Of a stretch of 64,000 nt of DNA, positions 37,401-51,893 are shown piece after piece. The stretch is from Monarcha castaneiventris obscurior (lineage: Eukaryota > Chordata > Aves > Passeriformes > Monarchidae). Under the pieces are notes generated by a model. That model was not told where the DNA came from. It saw nothing but the letters and a program-made list of their open reading frames with translations, and made no database searches. The stretch spans positions 55,666,147-55,730,146 of the forward strand of contig JAMPIT010000894.1 in the NCBI GenBank assembly GCA_026261815.1. The letters run 5' to 3'. The first letter of the stretch is position 1. Each line of letters opens with the position of its first letter. Both the position numbers and the translations under genes were made by a program.

Positions 37401-40400
37401 ATTACCTCCTTTCATCATCACTGTACTCAATTTGCTCTTCACATTCACTGATGTGCAGCGAGAACACCACCATACCACAGTAAGCAAAACATTTTTGAAT
37501 GACAGTGGGCCCACTAGAGTTCTGATTTCAATACAGAGACCAAAATCTCTTTATCTGTAACCTGCAGAAATAGTATGACAATTTGATTCATGAATAAAAT
37601 ACATATTTTAAAAATGTATCATAGTACATTAAAATAACACCTTCAGTTCCTGACACAGGACAAATCGGTCCCTTAACATGAATTATCATGCATAACTTCA
37701 GGCAGTTATAAAAAAACTGATTTCAAACATTCAGTAATAAAAAATGACAACACTTCTGATGCCATCAATAGTGACTCTGCTGTATGATCTGAAAGGAAAT
37801 CAAATTATGACTATCATTATTATTTCTATTCCTTTTCTCTCTTTGTTTCCCCTCACAAAATGACAATGGCCTTGAAGTCAAATTAAACATCTGTTTTCAA
37901 AATAAACCAGAGTGCTACTGACAGCTGCTGCCGAATGGTAAATGTCCTACAGCTGTCAGGCTCCTAAATTAACAATGATTTTCATTGCAAACAGCAAACA
38001 ACAAGCAGATTATGGAGCTGATTTTTTTCTCCGTCCCAGTATTGGAAATTTATGAAAATGCAGACTCTACTAGAGACTCAGCCAGAAAGAAATCAGTGTG
38101 TACTGTTTTATTTCTTCCCTTGCAGGGAGCAAAATTCAGACAAAATCAGATTTCAGTGTAAGGTACTTCATAGAACTTCCCTCCTGACACGTCTTAAATC
38201 CTTTTTTGCATTTTCCTCTAGGATATGTAAATAGAATTAATAATTCATTGAGGATTTATCTTTCTCTGATGCAAATTTTGTCAATAAGGAAAACTACTGA
38301 AAAAAACCATTTCCTTGATTTTTCCTACATCTACTTAGATTTGTAACTCAAATCTTTGTAGACTTGCACACAGGTGCATCAAAGCAGCAGATTTTTTCAA
38401 AACTTTACTCAAAAGGCTTACAATATTAATTACATCAGAAGTAGATGGCAGGATTTTTTTAGACAGCAATGTTATTTTTAAAGCAGAAGAGGTGGGCAGG
38501 GGAAGCTCAATCATAGTACAGCCTACAACCATACAGTAAAGTCAGACAGGAAAGGCTTGGGTAGTTCATTAAAAACCCTTCTGACATCACTTTTTATGGC
38601 TTCCTTATTAATCTTCAAGCTTGGGATCAGAAAGTAGGAACATTGGAGAGCACTATGCCTCGTTTTCTATTTCACATGGCTTTTTGGAGTGCATGATTTA
38701 AACCCACAAGTATCCTTACTGTGTTGGGAATCTGGAAAAACCAAGAAACTCAGCATGGATGATGGCTGGGAAATAAAAATGAAAGTTTGAAATGTTCTGT
38801 GTGGTTTTGTAAAACGCCAAATAAGGATGGAGGTGAATTCTGACCAGTTCTGTGTTTGTGTCCACTGTTAACCTTAATATATAACTTTTTTAAGTATTTT
38901 CCCATAAAGCCTGGAGAAAACACAATGATCAGAAAGATAACTGATATCAGTATCTTGCCATAAGGAATGTTGAACTTTTGTAATGCCAGAATTCCTACCC
39001 CACTGCACATCAGTGCACAATCTTTTTCTTTTTTACAAAACGGCTTGTTTTACAAAAAGACATTTGTGAAAAAAGGATAATGATATGGACCAATGAAAGT
39101 AACTGCACGTTCCTTCCATTTACCACAAAATGTGCCATAACACTGATTTTTTTTTTTAAATATGAAATTATTGCAGGCATTTGCAAAGCAGAGTATAAAA
39201 AATTTTAAAATATTGTCTTTCATAATAAACACATAACTACATTCCCCCAGTTGCTAGAGAAAGAGCACCACCCTTCTCCTTACTCTGTTTCTCTCATTGT
39301 TTTTCTATTGCTTTGCTCTCCTCAAGGAATAAACCCATCCTTGGGTAGCAAAAACACTAAGCTCTTTTGCAATGCTACATATTTACAAACAAAACAGCAT
39401 ATGAATGAATCTAACTAGATTATAGAGGGTTACTTTATTAATTGCACCACAAAAAAAGAAAGATTATCTAGAAGAACACAAAATTACAAGAAAATCCATT
39501 TATAGCACTTTCCAAATTCACATGCTCCCACTGTGAAATTAAAGAAACAATATTAAAACTTTCATTAAAAATTAAAGTGAAATGGCTTTTGGTTTTAAAT
39601 GTAGATGTGTCAGTAGATGCAGGGGGCTGCTACCATACACATTGAGATAAAACATGCATTTTTTACACCTAATATTAGAGCTGATATAAATATAGGAGCT
39701 ATGTAGAAATGCAGGTTACTCTTTCTTCCTAGCACAAGTAAACTCTCTGTAGGTGTTTCACTTATAAAATAAAATATAGGGTTCTAAGTTAGTTTCATTG
39801 AAAAGTTTAAACTTCTGTTCTATTTGTTTAAAAAAATAAAACTGCTGGATGAAGAAAATATTTAATTTATTTTTAACTAGGACAGCAATACAAGCTTTCC
39901 TATCCTGCAGTGGTTTATAGAAGAGTCACTGGCATCTAGCTGCTCTTGAGAAAAGAGGCATTGAGAAATAAGTTGAGCTGTACATAATAACTCAGCATAG
40001 AAGGACAAGAATGGACCCAAATCTATTCATTCCCAATCTATGTCCCTGGCCATTCACAGCTGGGCACATTTCTGTTACATCTCCTAGAAGTGAAGAATGG
40101 GGCAAAATGAAGGCACATCAAAAGGATTGCGTATGCAAAATCACACCTTTTCTATCTACCAGAGGTTGCATTTGTTCTCTGGACTGTTAGGATGCACAGA
40201 GATATCTTAGTTTGCTATCTTAATTGTGTAGAAATACATAAAGTGTCTATATAAAATATTCTAATAAAGCTATGACATATTAAGCCATACTGCTATTATC
40301 TGTATCAAAATTGAAGTTCAGAAGGTATTGCTGCTGTTATGTGGAATTTAACTGGAAGATAAAGATCTACCTTTTTTAAAAAACTATTAGTAGAGAATTT

Positions 40401-43400
40401 TTTATAATTTTTCTGCATGCAGAAGACTCATCGATCCTACTAAGAAAAAGAATAAAGTTTTTTATAATATGAGAACTGTTGTCTTCTATCATTCCATAAA
40501 CAGATTGCTATGGAGAGCTCTTGCTAGGCAAGGAAGGCAGGTTGGTCTCTCTTTTTCCTTGGCTGTTATATTTACTTATAATGAAAAGCTGTCAGTAAAT
40601 GCTTTACAACTGTGCTCAATTGCTCCACTGTTTGCATTCTAATAAACAGGTAAAAATGTTGACATGAAGTGTCTGGACGATCTGAGAGGATGAATGGAAA
40701 AGGCTGAACACCAACTTTAATATCTGATTCAACATTCAGAAGCTGGACTTCTTTGTTGTTAGTTTTTACACTTGGAAAATTTAGAGGCATAATTTTATAG
40801 TGAATTTCTCATAGCTCATCAACGATGTGCCACTTGTACTCATCTGCTTCAAAATAAAGAGTGTGAGTTTTCAATAAGTGTAAATCCATGAATCTCCCTC
40901 AAGTACAACCCATAAGTATTTAGGAATCCTAAAAGAACATGTGAGGTCATCATTTCACATCTTTTATAGCAAATAGGGTGCTTGATTTAAAGAATAAATT
41001 CCACATAAAGCATTTACATAAACACCCAATTAAGTACATGCAGAAAGAATTGAGCAATATTTTAATCAATTAGGTATCTCAACAAATCAAGAAAAATGTA
41101 TTGGGGTAAGTAGAGCCAAGCAAAGAAAAGGAAATGTTTTAATGGAGAAAACATCAGAGAGGAGCAAAGAATCTACTTAGAGCACTTCACCAGCTTAGTC
41201 TAGTAACCTAAATAAATTAAAACCATGTCCAACTCCTCTTCTCTCTGCCAGCTCATTGATACTGATGAGGGATTTAGGACAAGCATGAAAAGTAGCAAGC
41301 AAATTTTTCAGCTGTAACTGCACATAATTCTTTGTTCTTCATTGTTTTTTAAGTTCAACTCTGTCATCATCTGTCACATGTTGCTTTTATATGACTGGCA
41401 ACAGTCTCAGATGCACTGCAGCTTCTACCCATGTAAAGGAGTCTGGCAACTGGAACTTCTTTCTGTTAGAGGCAAATTTATGCAATATTGGTTTTGTGGG
41501 AATCATAATAACAACACTGTTAGAAAGAGAGACTAATTCTGAAATACATTTTTACTCTGAGCATCTCAGTTTGACATTCCTCATAAACATGCCTCTTAAT
41601 GCTGTGTTAATGACTTGGTCACATATTAATTTACACACCACAGAGCTGCTCTTGTGGATTCTGGGCCTTGTTATCCAGGTGCCTCATGCTCTCTTTCTGG
41701 CCCAGGGGTCTCACCGTGAGTTTTGAGTGCAAAGAAGAAATTTGGCTGCATACCAAGACAGTTTCAGGATTTATATGTGGTTGTGAACTCCTGAGGTTTT
41801 ATGACATTTGGTTCTTCTTTTAGTCTCTCCAACAACACATTTCAGCACAGTGTTTACTCGGAGAGACAGGCCAAGTGACCTGAATGAATAGAATGCTTGA
41901 AGTTACAAGAAATCCAAAGGTAAATGTTCAAAAAGCTCCAACTGGAGTTCATTTGCCCTCAGAGCTTTGAAGCTTGAGAGGAAGAGGACAGTCAGAACCC
42001 ATATGGAGGTTGGAAACTGAGTGTTAAATCCAAGGCCTAGACCCATGGAATAGAACTGAAGTTGTCCTCACAGACATGACAGCTTTGCTCCAGCAGCACA
42101 ACTATCTAAAGGATTTTGCCAAAACACGCTTGATATAGACTAAATATGCCATAGTTTTTATTTAGAAGGCTGCAATTCTTTAAAACTCCTCAGCTCTCTG
42201 ATTACATGCAAACAGGACCCACTGCAATTAAAAGCATGAAGATAATTACATATTCAGGCAAACAAGAAGCTCCACACTTTCCCTCAGAAACTATAAAACA
42301 TTTCCCTAGAGGTGACTCAGAAAACATTTCCAGAAACAAACAGCAGAGACAGTATGATGAACACAGTGCATTTCTGCAAGTGCTAATGGTAATGAACACT
42401 ACTTACAGATACCAGATTTTAATTTGTTGGTTGTTTAAGCACGATATGTATAGCAGAAATAAATAACTTGTCTGCAGGAACTTTTGCTACATTTACCATA
42501 CAAGTCTCATGAGTTGTCTGAGAATTCAATTATTTCACGAGCCAATCAAAAACTGTGGTTTCTTCTCTAAATGGTAAATTGAATATAACTTATCTGTGTG
42601 TGGCCGTCATTTACTGCATTTAACAATTAATCTCAGCCTCAGTGAAAATCAGCAAATGCTAAAGGAGGAAAAGATAATTACCATCTCACAGTACTTGACT
42701 CTTCATGAGATCTACACCAGCTGACAGATTTACTCAATTTGGATACTAACAAGATTCTCCCTATCATGAAATTTTAATATGTGACAAGCTAAGAACTTCA
42801 CAAAATTTTCTTCACTCTTTTATTCTATTACAGAATTGTAAAGGACTTGCAGAAAACTGTTTGCTCTGTATTTCCCACCAGTTACCTGTGTCAGACCTTC
42901 ACCCACTTCACCCACCCACTTCAGTTCAGCACCACACTAACCGAGATGCTGTCCCAAGGAATACAACAAACCAGGTGAATCTAGAAACCTGGGGCTCAAA
43001 GCAACCCAGAAGAGCTGTTTTTCCATCACTTCTAAGAAGCATTCAATAAACATTTATTGTCTGTTTTTTGGTCAATGAGGCAAATCACTATTTGAAACCC
43101 ATACTTTGGACTTGCCTTGTTTAACAAGATAAATCTCCATAACTTGGAGGGTTTTTTATAGAATTAAGCACAGCCTCTGAATATTAACTGTCAGATAAAA
43201 AAAATGCACCTGTGCTGTTCTACTTTTCATAAAAAGGAGAATATGCTAAACCAAGCATGAAAGTTGATATGCAGAAAAAAAGGTGTTTCTTAACAGTCAA
43301 AACAGTCTTCACTCACTTCAACAAAACAGATTGACCAAGACAGAGTTCAAAACCCTGAAAATTTCTCTACTTGCATGTGATGATACAAATACCACTAGGC

Positions 43401-46400
43401 TCTGCCACTGCTCATTGTCTATTGTAATTATTTTCTGTATAAATTGCACATCGCAAAAATAAAATTTTCTCAAGAAAGTTTCAACAGCAGGTTTTCAAAG
43501 ATCCTAGAAAGCAAATGCATTCTGAAGAGCTCAGAAACCAAGCAAGTAGAGATTAGAACAGAAACTTTTATCAGAACAAGAAGGAATGACCTGGCCCTCC
43601 CATCCTGACACGTGACACATTGGTGTGAGATCAATCACAGGAAACAAGGGAAAGAAAACAGGGAGAGAAAGAGGCTGGACTATGAACATGGAAACAAACA
43701 GACTGTGCACAGCATGACAGCTTGGAAGGTCCGAATAGACAAATAAGAAAGAGAGCTTAAAGCTTGAAGGTCTCCCAAGCAGTGTGTAAAATAAAAGTCT
43801 TTTATCTTGTGTCTTCAGTGAGACTCAAGCACAGGCTTAAGTGTGTGGATAAATGGAGCCTCAGCTATTCTTTGCATCCCAGAAACTTATTTAGTGCTGG
43901 CAGTTTCAGCAGAGTCCAGAAGGATTCAAACCTTTAGGGTATTTCACTGTCATCTCTTGTAGGGAATGAAGAAAATGCATGAATTATTCTCAACAAAACC
44001 ATTGCAGTACAACATCATATGTTAAACCATTATTTTCTTTTGCTTCTCACAATTCTAAGTCTTCACACAGAAAGAGATGTTTTAGAAAGCAAGGTAGTGA
44101 CAGTAAGTCAAATTCAAACATGTTTATTCCCCTAAACTTTGTATTTTGCAGCCACCCAGAAAGCCAGCATTACACACACGTGTACACATGCCAAATGATT
44201 TAGGATCCCTTACTGAACCCTACAGCTAGAGATTCCCATTTGTCTGGGTCATTTTGTGCTTGTCACAGCCACACTGATCATGTGCACCATGCCTAGAAAG
44301 CACTGGGAAGGTTACTGCCCAAATCTGAGCAAGTGTTTCCTCCAAAGCCACCAGGCTTCACAAAATGCAGAAAAATAGCTGCTCCCAAATCTCACTACTA
44401 GCCCAGGAAAAGCTTCCTGGAAGACTCTGTACTTAGTTATACCACTAGAAAAAACCCAAAACAATAACTTTATTTGGCACTTAAACTGTGATAATTTTTT
44501 ATGTATCAGTTATGTCTGACTTGTCACCACATGTAACTATTGAAGTCAGTAGATCAAGGCATAGTGAAAAAATATATCCTCGTGATCCAGAACAGGCTCC
44601 AAAATGCTGCCATTCTGTTTTGGAAATTCTAAAACAAAGTTATCATAGCAAGGATTGAAACAGATATGTATTGATACTTAAAAAAATATTTGCACTCCCA
44701 TCACATACAGAAGAAAGAAAAATACAGAGAGTTGGTTCCCTCTAAAGTTCAAGGTTTTGGAATTTTTCCATGATGAATTTGGACTTAACTCTTTAAAACA
44801 ATACCTGCTTTTAGACTTTTGCTTTTATCATCTAGAATAATTCGGAAATAATAATTTCCAATGCTAATGTACCAATAATTATTTCCAAATTCTTTCCAGC
44901 ATTTCCATGCTATTCTATGGGAGCTGACCATAAAGAAGGTTTATGAGGAAGGCTGACTACAAACTCTAATTCAGATGCCATCAAATCTTTACATGCAGAA
45001 GACAAAGTATAATTGTTGTTAATGCCCAAACCCCATCAGTGATTGCTACGTATGGGGACATGGAGGACTGCACTGCAGCACAAACAAATGCCACATTATG
45101 ATGTTAATTCCTGACATCAGCAACGCTTAATATTGGTCATTCTTTCTTTGAACAGTCCTGGGCCTGGAGCTGTTACCTTCTGAGGTCAACAGAGCAATCA
45201 TTGGGAGGAAGCTTGTATTTCCCATATAATTTTCCCTGAAAGGTACTTGACTTCATTTTTCAGCAGCACACGCACACCAAAGACACCCACAACACACTGT
45301 AAATAGGTGGTCATAACACCAAAATTTTTCATTTTCCTGGAACCTACATTTCCAAGCTGCTCTTTTATCTTCCCAAATGGATTATGAGAACTGGTACCAG
45401 TCAGCTCATCCAGCTCTTTACTGGCACTTCAGTGTTTCATTGGTATTACTTATGCATATCCAGCAGCCTGAGAAGGTTGTAAGCCACTGGTTCACTCTGT
45501 GCACTCTCTGAGGCAGTGGCAATTTTATAATTTCATGTGCAGAGAACTGCAGTTCTGACTGTTACATTTTGTAGCCTCTCTTGACTTTTCTGCAAGAATT
45601 CAAGTACTTCACAGAAAAAATCAGTGCTGAACCTCCAGCATGACCTGACTGGCAGCAAGGAGAGAGAAGAAACACTTATCAAGATCCTGCAGTTGGTGGT
45701 ACTTTACTACATTCCTTCTCTGACAAGACCCAGGCAGGCCCCTGAACTGACTTCAGCCACTGAGTTTCAGGGAGAAAGGTATAGATCTTAGTTAATATTT
45801 TTTTTGGTAATGGCAATTCTATTTAGGCCAGTAATGAAAAAAAAAAATCCATCAGCTTGTGTTGTTGAATATCATTACTGGATTAAAGTTTAAATCTTGT
45901 CTCTTTAAAAAGCCATATAAAGCATCATCACCTTATCATTAATTTACTTAAATAGCAAGTGCCTCAAGCAATATTGGTTATGCAGCTACGAGGGGGTCAG
46001 TCCTGGGGGGAAGACCAAGGAGCTTTACTGATAAAAAGCTCAGCAACACTCAAGGAATCTTCTGGATTGCCAAAGGAACTCTCAAAAAATTCCATCTCTA
46101 AACGAAACACAACTTGTAACAGGTTTTATTGCAGCCTGATGTAACACTAGTCTGTACCGAGCTTAAGAAAAGACTGTAAGTGTATCCTTGAGCTGATTTA
46201 GTACACATTAAACCAGGTGATTCTTAAAATTATTATACTAAAACTGAGAAGCAGCAAGTAGAAGCACACTGCCAAAGATTTGAGACTGTCCCACAGCCAG
46301 AGTGGGGACTAGATCACCCTCACAGATGTGGAAGAGAGGAGGGTCTGTCTCGTGCCCATCAGCAAGAGGAGAAGTGAAGCACAGGGTGAGAGGAAAACGG

Positions 46401-47275
46401 CCACAGACCATTTTTGGTGGTGATAATTTCACAGCCTGTCCAGAAACCAATTGCAATTTTAATAATATATTTTCCTGAATTGGTCTGAACTATCTTCAGC
46501 ATGACTTTGTGATAGCATTCCCTTAAAAGCCTAAAAGTCACTATCCTCTGCACTGAAAAGCCCCTTTGAAATACTTTGGTCTGCTGCAGGGCACATTTTA
46601 GTAATTTTTAAGGCTTCTCCTGGACATGGATTCAAGGCAAGCAAATAAATTCCAATTGTCCATGAATATTTGGCCAATCTGTCCAATTAAACACAGCAAA
46701 CTCTTAAGAGACAGGACAAGGTTTCTCTGGCACTCTAGTTCTACAGACCAATGAGTGACCCCAAAGCAAAGTGCACCTACATAGAATTACCTTCATCTAC
46801 TGCTTGAAAAGCATGGGTACACATGAGACTGTGTAATAACAGTAAAATATCAGTAAATGATCACCAGCTCTAAAATTAAAGCATTCACTTCCAAACAAAT
46901 AGATCTGGTTTTACTGATAAAGGTCCATTTGGACAACCATGACCCTACAGAACATTCCTAATACACATCTCACCTAAGAGCATATTTTTTACCCACAAGA
47001 TGGATGCAATTTTGATCCTAAAAATTAAGAATTTTTAGAATTTTTATGTGAAGCGAAAGGCTAACAAGTTCAATTAGGGTTACTGACTTGATGCTTACTG
47101 AAGGCTTGGAGTTACTTTTGAATATTTAGGCTTTAAATTGCTAACATTTCACTGTGCAAGCAGAAACTTGGTAAACTTGGTAACTGCGTCCAAGGAGAAA
47201 AAGGAATTAAGAACTCCATTGGTTCCAATAAATATTACTCATCGACTGAGCTTTAATATGTGTTAAAATACTTAC

Positions 47276-47409
47276 TTTAGAATCACACAGCCTGTCCCAG
47301 CGGGAGGAGCCGTCCAAAACACCTGGATGCGTGTCCTCCTCCTAGGTGTGCTCTCAGTCACAGCAACGGGACAATTGCTCATGAACTGTGTTTCTTCTTC
47401 ATCTATGAT
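47276..47409 (-). CDS. SPON1: SPON1 (F-spondin) internal exon, C-terminal half of the Reeler domain
   Basis: First SPON1 exon in transcript order within the window (134 nt, 44 codons plus 2 nt). Read on the minus strand, the acceptor is a pyrimidine tract ending CCCTAG and the donor is AAA|GTAAGTA. The frame opens with IIDEEETQFMSNCPVAV and ends GTGCVIL, with the last two bases (AA) completing a Lys codon in the next exon. It matches the part of the F-spondin Reeler (reelin-N) domain just before the ASIVQKR segment. Two cysteines are visible (in SNCP and TGC), consistent with the disulfide-bonded Reeler fold, and there is a basic TPRRRTR stretch. In F-spondin the Reeler domain contributes to heparin and matrix binding (family knowledge). 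The preceding exon, expected to end the codon run before IIDEEE, was not found up to 64000, so the intron upstream exceeds 16.5 kb. Confidence 0.96.
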
Positions 47410-50400
47410 CTAGGGAAATGGAAAGAGAAGAATGGCAAAAGATAAGGACATGCATGGCCAATGTCCCTCGAGTGTGTTTTGTCAGTTCGTGTTTTCTTTG
47501 AGTGGAATATTTATAATTCTCTCTACTTAGCTCAGCACTACTTCAGTGAATTTATTTATAACATGCAGATTGCTCACTCAACTGAAAACAAAAAGCTCAT
47601 GAAATAAAGACAGAAGAATAAGTCAGTTCTAGGTAAAGAGAATTCAGACCTTTCAGAGCATTGCTGCAAATAACCTTTTTTGTGGATCCTGATTACTGGA
47701 GCTTCCTGTAATGAAAATAATAAAAGATTCATAATTTTAGATAATTGAGAATCCATTATTTAGTCCAAAACACAGACATTTTTGCATTTTGATTGATTGA
47801 TGGTTAACTGAAAAGTTCAACCTCTCTGGTTTTTGACTTGTACCACTTAATTTGGAACTGGTGTTCTAAGGATTTTACTCAAAGGTGTCATGTCAAAATA
47901 GCTTTCTCACTGCATATGTGTTTCAGGGATTGTTCTTTAAGCCTTCTGTTCATCAGATCTCAAAGAAATTTCATCAGAAACTGTTAAGTTTTTTCTGGAA
48001 ACAAGCAATGCTCTGATATTGCAAGATTTCTCTTCAGAATGCTCAGTGGTCCTGTTTCATTTCATGAAGCCACAATTCACATAACACTGGGTCAAAATTC
48101 AGGCAATGAATTACAAACCTCACCATTTTGAGAAAGAAGCTGTATTTATCAATTTATAGCTCGATTCAGCTCTGTAAGGGCTTTTTCAGAATCTTGGTTC
48201 TAACAACACGCACAAAAACACACACACATTTGCCAAAAGAAAATACTGAAAAAGTTTAATCTTCCAGCAGTAAACATAAATTTAAACAAGTATTTTGACA
48301 AAAAATACTCTTTTGCATTCTAAAATAAGGGTGGCAATACCTTTAATTGGGCCAGATCTGCTTTAGTGAGCAGGCATCCTCACAATCTCACCCAAGGATA
48401 CTGCCAGAATTCCCAAATATTTTTAGCTCAGCCAACAAACATTTCTGTATTTCCATGGCAGAATGAAGTGACACTGGCCCAGAGCAGTGCTGAGAAACTC
48501 TATTTAGCTGGTCAGTAGGGCAATGGCTAATGAGTTTTAAATTTAAAGCCATTAATATGCTTCAAGTTTTCTAACGCTTCATAGAGTCTGTGTAACCAAA
48601 CACAACGTGCACATTTGCTGGGTTTTAATTAACGGGAAGCAGTGGGAAGCGTGGGATCTGGTGGAGGCTTAAGCTGACTGCAGAGTTTCTACTTCTGCTG
48701 GATACAATTTAATGCATGTAAGATGAGCACCAAGAAATCCCTGATCTACAATTCTGTTTCGGCCACCAGCTGTACTTATTCCTTCTGCCTTATTCCTGCA
48801 AGAGCACAATAAAGAAATAAAACTGCCTACTTATCTCTCAGAAAGGTTTTCTCAATTATTTCAGGACTACGTCAATTGACCTTTTATCCACATCTCACAG
48901 TAATTCATTCTCAATCAAAACCCAATTTTAGTGGCAGCTCTGAGAGAAGAATCAGTGATTTTATACCATCTCATACACAATAAAATACTATTGCACGTTA
49001 TCTAAAAGCATGATAATTCCCATTGAAAAGGCTCTTAGGAGGTCATCAGAAAGTTCTTAAAAAGGACATCTTTTCTAAAAGAATGGAAATGTTATAAATT
49101 ACTGCACAAATTACACTGGTTCCCTTGTCAGATGCAAGGTGCTGCTGCAGTATAACTCACATTCTTGGACAAAAACTAAGGATATGTTCAATTCAGGTCA
49201 AGACTATGTGATTACATGTAAGTATGAAGAGGATTGATCAGACACAAGCTATTCCACAATGACCAATGAAACTTTTCCCCATCTCATTTAACTCTTGCCT
49301 GGCACACACTCCATCAATGGATGTTTCTTGGGAAGCCCAACTGAAATGAGTTGGTGCTCTCCAAGTATAAAATTGCTATTTTCAGTTAACAAAAACTTAG
49401 CTGCTTTCCTATCCCTAAAGATCATCCCTCCAGCAATCATCATTGTAGACTTACCCATGTGTACTTGCATGTTAAGTAAATTCTTACCTCCAGGTGAGCC
49501 CATCCTGCTTTTTCCACCAATAGTGAATGGAATCACAAGGAACACCAAAACCAAATTCAACAATGCAAGAAAGGAGTTGTGAGCAGCTGAGAGTAGTTAT
49601 TACAAGTCAAATTTATGACTTGACTGCAAAAGCAGAACTTGAAATATGTGCTTGAATTCTAGGTAGTCATTATGTTGAAGCATGTCCTTGTTCCAGTTGC
49701 AGTAAATGAACACGGAAATATTTTTTTCTCCTATTGCCTACCTAATTCCTGCAAATTAGCAAGTAAAGAGTTTTCTCAAGGGATACAGATGCCTATAATA
49801 AACTAATTTGGAAGTTCTGGTTGCATTTCAGAACATAATCCTGGAAGAACAGGAAGTGGCTGAGCCTCAAGGGCTCATCACGGTTTCCTGCATCACTAAC
49901 CATCAAAGTAGAAGAGTTATGCAATGAGTGTCTACTGGAAAATACTGAGCATAAAATCATAAGGTCTTCCAAAAAGCATTCCTTTGAAGAAAAATTGGAC
50001 AGAAGCTTTCTCAGTAAAGACTCTTAATGTTGACAGAATACAGTACAGAACTCCTAAATCAGTTGGGAAGGTTCAAATGACAGTTGATTTCAGATGATAA
50101 AAGAAAGTCATTTTACAATATTCAATAAACTCAAGAATATTCCAGATTCTAGGATTTCAGATAAACCATCTCAAATCTAGTTGTTAAAAAGATGGAGGGG
50201 CTTCTTTCCGTATCCATGGAGGTTCAGCTCTCTATAAATGTTTCTTAAGAGTGATAAGAAGGGAATCCTGATTTATACACCAGGATTACAAATGACATGA
50301 TATTTTAGGGCGGTGGATGATATTATTACACTCCCATGTAACACAGGAGAAAAGCAAAAGTATCCTGGCCAACTTTGGGGGGAAAAAGTGACATGTAATA

Positions 50401-51867
50401 CAATCCTGATTTTTTTTCTGGACTCAAGTCAGACCACATAGGCGTGAAGGAAAGATTTGGCAGGGGAAAGGCACACAGATTAAAACGTAACATTTGCAAA
50501 ATTATAGCTTCTAAACCCCAGGTTATCTGTAATGGGAAGCCTTACATTTTCAGGAATGGGCCAGAAAATTAACCACATGTTGGACAAAAATCCTAAAACC
50601 AAAAAATAAACACTTGGCCAAAAAATCTGAACCCTCAGAGGGACATATTTCTATGTGACTAATCCTTTCAAACCCACAAATGCAATGACATTAGATTTTA
50701 ATATTCTAGTTAGGTTTTGGTGTGAGGTTTTTTTTCCCTTTATGATTGTGGTATTATTGGACCAATTTATTCCTTCAGGGGAACTAGTGTAAATCCTGAA
50801 CAAGATTCCTGGAGTTAACTGGGATTTAAACTAGTGTCATAACAAGTAGAATTTAGCTGAACTTGGGTAAATCTACATACATGAAAGCATGGATATTACA
50901 AGGGAAAATTTACCAGCTCCAGGCTCAGTCTTACATTCTTTGCATACTCCAAACACTGATGAGGTTGAGAACAAGGTTTGGGTGTTCCTGAAAAGCAGGA
51001 CTGGATAACTGCTTAGTTGTTAAAGAAAAGGAACAATTGGTTTTCTCAGAACTGGAATATTTCATGCTGAGTGACAGAGCTTGCTGTTTCTGGTTTCTAT
51101 AAACTGTTAGTCAAATAAACCAGGCAGTTATACTCCCTATCCATAAATTTATATCAGCATTGAAAAAAAGTTTTAAAAAATTTCCAAATACCATACATCA
51201 CAAAGGAAGGGATTAGTACTGAGTAGAAAAGATGAAGTTACATAAAGCCTCTATTGGCTTGTGTCCACTTCCTTAGTTGAAACCAGTGGCTAGGACCTTC
51301 AGCACCATTCCTTGTTCTGTGGCCACATCATCACTTTCCACCCACTGAAACAGCTGCATTCTACTGGAACAATAGAATAAAAAATATTTAAAAAAAAGGA
51401 ACACAGCTAAAAGTTCACAAGATAAGCGTCTTTGTGGGCAGATTTCTTCTTTGGAAGAGCTAATAGGAATGTTGCAAAACTGTCTTCTCCTTGAGGAAAC
51501 TTTCCAATTATAAAAAGAACACTGGGTCTATGTAACAGCAATAATATTTGGCCTTTAGGGATTAATCTAGAACAGAGCTTATTATACGGAACGTAAAACT
51601 AATGATGTACAAAGTCAGTTTAAAAACCCTACCTCAAAGACGTGTTTCACATAACCATATTCTTTGACTAAAGGACACAGCATTTCTGTCAGAGTCTGTG
51701 CTCAGAATCAGAAGAATCAGAACGGGGACTTTTTATGCAGTGCCAGTAATCAATCTCGGCCTTGGCAGGCTATGATTCAAGGCTCTATAGAGCCAATGAG
51801 CATTGCTGGGCTCTCTGTAAGATTGGCCATCCTTAGCAATGCACCACAAGGCTGGAGTTGTCTGATA

Positions 51868-51893
51868 AGGGTTAGGGTTGGATCAGGGTTAGA
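51868..51893 (+). repeat. Short telomere-like (TTAGGG) remnant
   Basis: AAGGGTTAGGGTTGGATCAGGGTTAG holds two TTAGGG-type matches and one degenerate unit. It is too short to call a true interstitial telomeric repeat and may be chance. Confidence 0.4.

Larger units (their letters stand above)
29561..47275. other. SPON1 large intron, main body
   Basis: About 17.7 kb of intronic DNA with no recognised transposon or gene. It contains C9T13 (30056-30077), T15C6 (30959-30979) and A15 (32704-32718) tracts, a 28-bp tandem duplication (33112-33166), a CpG-retaining patch with a hairpin (about 34470-34680), and AT-rich stretches that look like ordinary intron. The longest frame, 161 codons at 32216-32701 plus strand, has no recognised similarity and no splice or promoter context. 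Confidence 0.7.

Noticed and set aside
51868..51893. TTAGGG-like units as an interstitial telomere
   Set aside because: Only two good units plus a degenerate one, which is within chance for this length of sequence. Listed only as a weak repeat.
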